This document shows, piece after piece, positions 59,188 to 64,000 of a stretch of DNA of 64,000 nt. The stretch is from the NCBI RefSeq assembly GCF_008923185.1, contig NZ_WBMT01000023.1, positions 62,001-126,000 on the forward strand. The letters run 5' to 3'. The position numbers and the translations under genes are program-made. Each line of letters begins with the position of its first letter. Position 1 is the first letter of the stretch. The DNA comes from Actinomadura rudentiformis. Lineage in GTDB: Bacteria > Actinomycetota > Actinomycetes > Streptosporangiales > Streptosporangiaceae. The notes under the pieces are model-generated. The model saw only the letters and a program-made list of their open reading frames with translations. It did not search any database and had not been told where the DNA came from.

Positions 59188-60546
59188 TCAGTCTTTGGCA
59201 GTGATGGAGACGGTCGCGTAGCCGAGGGCTTCCAAGGGTTCCCGGATCTGTGCGGCGTCGCCGACCACGATGACGGTCAGCTTCTCCGGATCGACGTGTG
59301 TCGCGTACGCCTTGGCGACACCGTCCGGCGTCGCGGCCCGTACCGCCTCCAGGTAGCGGCGCGGGTAGTCGGGACCGAGACCGCTCGCGGACGCGTCGGC
59401 GAGTTCGGCGGCGACCGCGCGGGCCGTCTCGTACTCGGCGGGCGCCCGGTCGGCCAGCGCGCGCACGGACGAGCCGCACTCCTCCGCGCTGATCCCGCGC
59501 GAGATGACGCCGCGCAGCTCGGTGAGCGCGTCGGACACGGCGTCCGCGGTCACCTCGGTGTGCACGGCGCCCTGCGTGATGAACAGCCCGCAGTGCCGCA
59601 TCCGCAGCAGCCCGGCACGCACGCCGTAGGTGTAGCCCTTCTCCTCGCGCAGCACCGCGTTGAGCCGCGAGGTGAGCCCGCCGCCCAGGACGTGCGAGGC
59701 CACCATGAGGTTGGCCCAGTCGGGGTGGGAACGGTTGGGGACGCCGTGCGCGATGCTCATGTACGACTGGACCGAGCCGGGACGGTCCACGACGACGATG
59801 CGCGGCCCGGCGGTGGGCTCGATCGTGTCGGGTGCTTGGAGCGAGTCCCCGGTCGCGGTCCAGCCCTCCAGCGCGCCCGAGAGCGCCGCGTCCGCGTCGG
59901 TGCCCGACAGGTCGCCCGCGACGACGGCGGTGGCCTCGGCGGGGACCGCGGAGCTGAAGAACGCGCGCACGTCGGCGCCGGTGAGCGCGGCGATCGACTC
60001 CTTGGTGCCGCCAGTCGGCCGGGAACTGCGCGCCGCCTCCGGGAACATCACCGCGCGCAGCTCGCGCGCTGCGCGGCTGCCGGGGTCGGCGTCCTCCTGC
60101 GCGATCTCCTCGAGCCGCTCGTTGACCAGCCGGGCCACGTCGGAGTCGGCCAGCGCGGGCCTGCGGATGACCGTCGAGAAGAGCTCCAGCGCCTCGCCGA
60201 GGCGGGGCACCGGGACGTCCAGCGCGATCCGCAGCGCGGTCAGATCGGCCGAGGCGTAGAGGCTGGCGCCGATGCGTTCGAACGCGGCGGTCAGCGCGGT
60301 GCCTCCGCCGGGCTCGGTGCCTTCGAGCAGCGCCCGCGCGGCGAGCGTGGCGACGCCGTCCTTGCCGCCGGGCTCACGGCTGGCGCCGGCGTCCAGCACG
60401 AGGCGCACGGCGGCGAGCCGGCGGCCCGGCAGGTCGCAGCGCAGCGTGCCGGGGCCGCCGGTGACGCGGCCCTCCGTGCCGACCGGGAACGACCAGGCCG
60501 GGACCGGCCCGGGCACCGGACGGGGCTGCAGGGTGAGGCCGCTCAC
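59188..60546 (-). CDS. M16-family metallopeptidase, non-catalytic partner
   Basis: A 452-residue M16B protein (PqqL/MPP-alpha-like). The N-terminal domain shows RLAAVRLVLDAGASREP, and there is no H-x-x-E-H zinc motif, so it is the inactive partner of the zinc-binding subunit encoded just upstream. The usual MPP-type second half contains SHPDWANLMVASHVLGGGLTSRLNAVLREEKGYTYGVRAG, the substrate-binding hinge and RxxxY region. The GTG at 60546 overlaps the catalytic-subunit stop by 4 nt. Together they would form a clam-shaped heterodimer that degrades peptides inside or at the surface of the cell. Confidence 0.9.
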   Translation of the reverse strand: MSGLTLQPRPVPGPVPAWSFPVGTEGRVTGGPGTLRCDLPGRRLAAVRLVLDAGASREPGGKDGVATLAARALLEGTEPGGGTALTAAFERIGASLYASADLTALRIALDVPVPRLGEALELFSTVIRRPALADSDVARLVNERLEEIAQEDADPGSRAARELRAVMFPEAARSSRPTGGTKESIAALTGADVRAFFSSAVPAEATAVVAGDLSGTDADAALSGALEGWTATGDSLQAPDTIEPTAGPRIVVVDRPGSVQSYMSIAHGVPNRSHPDWANLMVASHVLGGGLTSRLNAVLREEKGYTYGVRAGLLRMRHCGLFITQGAVHTEVTADAVSDALTELRGVISRGISAEECGSSVRALADRAPAEYETARAVAAELADASASGLGPDYPRRYLEAVRAATPDGVAKAYATHVDPEKLTVIVVGDAAQIREPLEALGYATVSITAKD

Positions 60547-61799
60547 TTGGCACCTCCGTAGGTGAGGACGGTACGGGCGCCCGGCGCCAGCCAGCGGCCC
60601 GCCATCTCGGTGATGTCGTCCGCGGTGACCGCGGCGGCGCGCTTGGGCGCGGTGAAGACGCGCGCCGGGTCGCCGAACTGCGTGGCGTTGGCCGACAGTG
60701 CGTTGGCCAGGCCGGTCACCGTCTCGGTCTGCTCGAAGAAGCCGCGCTCGGCCTGCGCGGTCGCGCGCGCCGTCTCGTCGGCGTCGGGGCCGTCGGCGGC
60801 GAAGCGCGCCAGCTCCTCGTCCAGCACTGCGGCGATCTTGTCCACGTCCGGGCCGACCGCGTCGACGATGGCCAGCGACGGGCCCCCGGCCAGCCGGGTC
60901 ACCCCCGCCCAGACCTCGGTCGCGATCTGGTCGCGGCGCACCATCCGGTCGTACAGCCGGGAGCCGGAGCCGCCGCCGAGGATCTCCACGGCCAGCTCGG
61001 CCGCCTCGATGTCGTTGCCGCCGTCGGAGGGCAGCGGGAACATCGCGAAGTAGGCGGGGGAGGGGACCTCCTCGTCGACCTCCTCGCCCCGGACGCCGTC
61101 CAGCGGGCCGAGGTCGCCGGGCCGCGCGCCGGGCGCCTGCGGCCCCGCAGGGAGGCCGCCGAAGTAACGCTCGACCGCGGCGAGGGTGTCCTCCGGGTCG
61201 ACGTCGCCCACGATCGACAGCACCGCGTTGCCGGGCGCGTACCAGGTGGCGAAGAAGTCGGTGCAGTCCTCGAGCGTGGTCGCGTCGAGGTCCTCCATCG
61301 ACCCGATCGGCGTGTGCGCGTAGGGGTGGCCTGCCGGGAACGTCAGCGCGCACAGCCGCTCGAACGCGGTGCCGTACGGCTGGTTGTCGTAGCGCTGGCG
61401 GCGCTCGTTCTTCACGACGTCGCGCTGGTTGTCGAGGTTGGCCTGGGTGAGCGCGGCGGGCAGCGTGCCCATCCGGTCGGCCTCCAGCCAGAGCGCGAGC
61501 TCCAGGTGGCTGACCGGCACCGTCTCGTAGTAGTTGGTGCGCTCGAACGACGTGCTGGCGTTGAACGTGGCGCCCGCGCTCTCCAGCAGCGCGGCGTGCT
61601 CGCCCTCGGCGACGTTGGCCGAGCCCTGGAACATCAGGTGCTCGAAGAGGTGGGCGAGCCCGGTCCGGCCGGCCCGCTCGTGCCGCGAGCCGACGCCGTA
61701 CCAGATGTTCACGGCGGCCAGTGGTACGACATGGTCCTCGCAGACCACCACGCGCAGGCCATTGCCGAGCGTGTGCTCATGCAGCGGCTGTTCTGCCAC
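60543..61799 (-). CDS. M16-family zinc metallopeptidase, catalytic subunit
   Basis: A 418-residue M16B peptidase. The inverted zinc motif is HLFEHLMF (His50, Glu53, His54), and a distal Glu in VVKNERRQRYDNQPYG completes the metal site. NYYETVPVSHLELALWLEADRMG follows. The open frame starts at 61829, but GTG at 61799 (AEQPLHEHTLGNG) has a GGGAG ribosome-binding site. Its stop overlaps the partner gene (GTGA), so the two subunits are co-translated. No signal peptide. Confidence 0.93.
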   Translation of the reverse strand: MAEQPLHEHTLGNGLRVVVCEDHVVPLAAVNIWYGVGSRHERAGRTGLAHLFEHLMFQGSANVAEGEHAALLESAGATFNASTSFERTNYYETVPVSHLELALWLEADRMGTLPAALTQANLDNQRDVVKNERRQRYDNQPYGTAFERLCALTFPAGHPYAHTPIGSMEDLDATTLEDCTDFFATWYAPGNAVLSIVGDVDPEDTLAAVERYFGGLPAGPQAPGARPGDLGPLDGVRGEEVDEEVPSPAYFAMFPLPSDGGNDIEAAELAVEILGGGSGSRLYDRMVRRDQIATEVWAGVTRLAGGPSLAIVDAVGPDVDKIAAVLDEELARFAADGPDADETARATAQAERGFFEQTETVTGLANALSANATQFGDPARVFTAPKRAAAVTADDITEMAGRWLAPGARTVLTYGGAK

Positions 61800-61917
61800 G
61801 GAGCGCTCCCGTCCGGTCGGTGGTAGCACCGCACGCGACCTCGGTGAGGGGGCCCTGGCGGCGGGCTTGATCTCTACTCACCGTACCGGGTGTCGGGGCC
61901 CGCGAGCGCAGGTCCGC

Positions 61918-62310
61918 TCAGGTGGCGGGGCGGGAGCCCGGTCCCGCGGTGTCGGCGGCCTGCCGAGCGGCCTCATGAGCGGCGACGGCGTCGTCCAGGG
62001 AGCGGTGCAGCACGAAGATCTTTGTGAGCTGCGTGACGTGGAAGACGCGGCGGACACGGTCGTTCACGCCCATGAACGACATGGAGCCGTCGCGGGCGCG
62101 CAGGCGGTGGTAGATGCCCACCAGAACGCCGAGGCCCGTGGAGTCCAGGAAGGTGACGTCGCCGAGGTCGACCACCAGGTGGAGGCCGCCCGTCTCGATG
62201 ATGTCGAGCAACATCTCCCGCAGCCGGGGGCTGGTGAACACATCGATCTCGCCGCTGATCTTGACGACTGTGAGGTCTCGCTCGACCCTATGCTCGACGG
62301 CGAATTCCAC
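61918..62310 (-). CDS. BldG-like STAS anti-sigma factor antagonist
   Basis: A 130-residue STAS protein: VVKISGEIDVFTSPRLREMLLD and VVDLGDVTFLDSTGLGVLVG, with the phosphorylatable Ser57 in DSTGLG. From memory it resembles BldG of Streptomyces closely, the anti-anti-sigma factor of development and stress control. Phosphorylation by an RsbW-like kinase would block it, and SpoIIE phosphatases (two in the window) would reactivate it. The last 25 residues are an Ala/Pro/Gly tail. The GTG at 62310 has AGGAG at good spacing. The RsbW-like kinase gene lies 126 bp upstream on the same strand. Confidence 0.92.
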   Translation of the reverse strand: MEFAVEHRVERDLTVVKISGEIDVFTSPRLREMLLDIIETGGLHLVVDLGDVTFLDSTGLGVLVGIYHRLRARDGSMSFMGVNDRVRRVFHVTQLTKIFVLHRSLDDAVAAHEAARQAADTAGPGSRPAT

Positions 62311-62436
62311 CGGTTCTCCTGGCTCCTGTCGTAGCTGCTGGGATGTCCGGCCCCTACCCTCCGACCGGCGGGTTATCCACGATTGCCCGGATCTTCTGTG
62401 CGCACGGTGTTCATGGAGTCGCGTTCAGGAAGCCGT

Positions 62437-63021
62437 TCAGGGGGTACGGAAGAGTGCCCAGACGACCTTGCCGCCGGGCAGTCCGCGCCAGCCCCAGCGC
62501 GTACAGAAGGAGTCGACGAGGTGCAGCCCCCGTCCGGTCTCGGCGATGTAGTCGGGCTCTTTGCGGCGCGGCGCGGCGGTGCTCGCGTCCAGGATCCCGC
62601 ACAGGAGCCAGGGTGCCTCGTGGAGGAGCCGCAGCCGGATCGCGGTCGGCGCGGAGCGCATCGGGTCGGAGAGCCGACCATAAGTGTCACCTGTATGGCC
62701 ACTGTGTCGTAGCGCGTTGGTGACGAGTTCGGAGACGACCAGCCCGACATCATCGCTGATGACCGCCATGTCCCATGCCTTCAGCCTGGAGAGCGCGAAG
62801 TGGCGGGCCTCGGTGACCGATTCCGGTTCGGGGAGCACGGTGAACGAGACGGTGCGGCCCGCGGGCCGCACGAGGGCGGTGAGGGCGGCGTCCAGACGTT
62901 CGGGCAGGTCAGCGGATTCAGGTATGGGTGTCGAGTGCACGGCATGGTCCTGTGTTCCGGCCGGCCTCACGGCAGGCGCCAGCCCCCACCGCGTGTCGTC
63001 GTGCGCCTGGCGTGACGTCAT
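62437..63021 (-). CDS. RsbW-like ATP-binding protein (HATPase, anti-sigma regulatory factor)
   Basis: A 194-residue GHKL ATPase of the anti-sigma/serine kinase type. VSFTVLPEPESVTEARHFALSRLKAWD precedes the N-box SELVTNALRHSGHTGD, and the G-box is ETGRGLHLVDSFCTRWG. The first 55 residues are disordered and rich in Pro and Ser. It could phosphorylate the neighbouring STAS protein or bind a sigma factor. Such proteins often sit beside XRE/DUF5753 regulators, as here, where the divergent gene starts 275 bp away. ATG at 63021. Confidence 0.88.
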   Translation of the reverse strand: MTSRQAHDDTRWGLAPAVRPAGTQDHAVHSTPIPESADLPERLDAALTALVRPAGRTVSFTVLPEPESVTEARHFALSRLKAWDMAVISDDVGLVVSELVTNALRHSGHTGDTYGRLSDPMRSAPTAIRLRLLHEAPWLLCGILDASTAAPRRKEPDYIAETGRGLHLVDSFCTRWGWRGLPGGKVVWALFRTP

Positions 63022-63295
63022 TTCCCGGGACCCCGCAAAGTGATCTCGTTGTGCAGCCGTGGCTCGGAAGTCTCGTGCGTTATCCTACGCATCGTAGCGT
63101 GCGAATGCAAGGCCCAATGCACGTGCATCCGCTCGGGAATCTGCTCAGGACCCCCGAGGGGGCAGGGTTTTGCGGCGCGACGTACTCGCATGATCGGAGG
63201 TAGCGGCAGGACAAGTAGGCCAGTGGCACACTGTGTTAGATTTCCCGGCTCCGCCGGGGAAGTTCGCTGTCCGCCATCTAGCCGGGAGGTTGGGC
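63022..63295. promoter_or_regulatory. Divergent intergenic region with two palindromes
   Basis: This 274-bp stretch lies between the RsbW-like and XRE/DUF5753 genes. It contains CTACG-CAT-CGTAG at 63085-63097 and the perfect 12-mer ATGCACGTGCAT at 63117-63128, plus a TTCCCGGC/GCCGGGGAA hairpin at about 63242-63261 close to the XRE gene start. The two palindromes are candidate operators for the adjacent regulator. No gene is seen. Confidence 0.45.
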
Positions 63296-64000
63296 GTGAC
63301 TCCAGAGACGCCGGGAACCGGGTCGACGGTTCGTCGGATCCTGCTCGGCTCACAGCTGCGTCGCCTGCGTGAGGCGAAAGGCGTGAGCCGCCAGGAAGCC
63401 GGCTACGTCATCCGGGCGTCGGAGTCCAAGATCAGCCGCCTGGAGCTCGGGCGTGTCAGCTTCAAAGAACGTGACGTGGACGACCTGCTCACGTTGTACG
63501 GCGTCTCCGACCGGGCCGAACGCGACGCGCTGCTCCAACTTGCGCGCGACGCCAACACCCCGGGCTGGTGGCACCGCTACAACGACGTGCTCCCCCACTG
63601 GTTCCAGACCTATGTCGGACTGGAGGAGGCGGCCACGCTGATCCGTACCTACGAACTGCAGTTCGTGCCGGGACTACTGCAGTCGGAGGGGTACGCCCGC
63701 GCGGTCATCCGGCTGGGCAACGCCGGCGCCACCGAGCACGAGATCGACCAGCGCGTCGAGCTGCGCCTGCAGAGGCAGGAGCGGCTCACCGGCCCGAACG
63801 CCCCACGGCTGTGGGCCGTGCTGGACGAAGGGGCCCTCAAACGACCCATCGGGGGTCCCGAGGTGATGCGGGGCCAGTTCGAGCACCTCATCACCATGAG
63901 CAAGCTCCCCAACGTCACCATCCAGGTCATGCCGTTCCGGTTCGGCGGCCATGCCGCCGAGGGCGGGGCCTTCACGATCCTGCGCTTTCCCGAGCAGGAC
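63296..64000 (+). CDS. XRE-family regulator with DUF5753 (cut by window end)
   Basis: An N-terminal part of 235 codons is visible, open to the window end. A helix-turn-helix domain (about residues 13-75: LGSQLRRLREAKGVSRQEAGYVIRASESKISRLELGRV) is followed by the DUF5753 domain, with GWWHRYNDVLPHWFQTYVGLEEAATLIRTYE, FVPGLLQSEGYARAVI and ITMSKLPNVTIQVMPF. Members are WhiJ/AbaA-like regulators of actinomycete development, often paired with a DUF397 protein (beyond the window) and an RsbW-like ATPase (divergent here). The GTG at 63296 has GGGAGG seven bases before it. The protein would be about 280 residues when complete. Confidence 0.92.
   Translation, partial: MTPETPGTGSTVRRILLGSQLRRLREAKGVSRQEAGYVIRASESKISRLELGRVSFKERDVDDLLTLYGVSDRAERDALLQLARDANTPGWWHRYNDVLPHWFQTYVGLEEAATLIRTYELQFVPGLLQSEGYARAVIRLGNAGATEHEIDQRVELRLQRQERLTGPNAPRLWAVLDEGALKRPIGGPEVMRGQFEHLITMSKLPNVTIQVMPFRFGGHAAEGGAFTILRFPEQD

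Noticed and set aside
57583..60561. 992-codon plus-strand frame opposite the Spo0M-like and M16 genes
   Set aside because: The product is Arg/Gly/Asp-rich without motifs; the minus strand carries recognisable domains with overlapping start/stop codons.

Overview
The window is a high-GC actinobacterial chromosome segment. Third codon positions are almost all G or C, GTG and TTG starts are common, and genes are chained by 1-8 nt overlaps. Family content (CtpE-like P-type ATPase, SSI-type subtilisin inhibitor, XRE/DUF5753 regulator with an RsbW-like ATPase, BldG-like STAS protein, SigR-like ECF sigma factor, lysine-rich histone-like protein, Spo0M-like protein, actinobacterial PMT mannosyltransferase) points to a sporulating, mycelial actinomycete, most likely Streptosporangiales (an Actinomadura-like genus is a guess). 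I see no rRNA, tRNA, CRISPR array or prophage.

Layout. 1-2.7 kb: end of an aldehyde dehydrogenase, a truncated second aldehyde dehydrogenase, a histone-like protein and DUF2630. 2.7-8.3 kb (minus): argS, ctpE-like ATPase, plsX. 8.4-11 kb (minus): two DUF4333 proteins, an alpha/beta hydrolase and a DUF998 membrane protein. 11.2-15.3 kb: a KamA-type radical SAM enzyme, an UbiB-type kinase and a YbhB-like protein. 15.4-19.8 kb (minus): a complete sugar ABC importer. 19.9-23.4 kb: a TagGH/Wzm-Wzt-like exporter and a PAP2-diacylglycerol kinase fusion. 23.5-30.5 kb: an accessory catabolic island of P450, cupin dioxygenase-like protein, TetR regulator, acetoacetate-decarboxylase-like enzyme, SDR and two paired amidohydrolases. 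A 25-bp palindrome in front of the decarboxylase gene is the likely TetR operator.

30.6-34.6 kb: a VanW-family gene and a YceI gene are separated by about 2.45 kb of mobile DNA. This has imperfect terminal inverted repeats, a candidate 3-bp target duplication, a DDE-transposase remnant and a 678-codon TnpB/Cas12-like RuvC nuclease gene. 34.6-43.1 kb: a bacterial-type prolyl-tRNA synthetase gene heads a tightly packed minus-strand operon (epimerase, two GT-B glycosyltransferases, a third transferase-like protein, two unknowns). Back to back with it lies a second prolyl-tRNA synthetase of the archaeal/eukaryotic type.

43.3-52.7 kb: a secreted subtilase and, 4.4 kb away, an SSI-family inhibitor. 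Between and beside them are stress-signalling genes (two SpoIIE-type phosphatases, a GAF-ANTAR protein, a CBS protein and a SigR-like sigma factor without an adjacent anti-sigma gene). 52.7-64 kb: PMT mannosyltransferase, four poorly characterised genes including a Spo0M-like protein with a long Pro/His-rich tail, two coupled M16 peptidases, a BldG-like anti-anti-sigma factor, an RsbW-like ATPase and, cut by the window end, an XRE/DUF5753 regulator.

A recurring small-scale feature is short tandem duplication (14-22 bp, longer in one case) across start or stop codons at gene junctions. I found it at five places.
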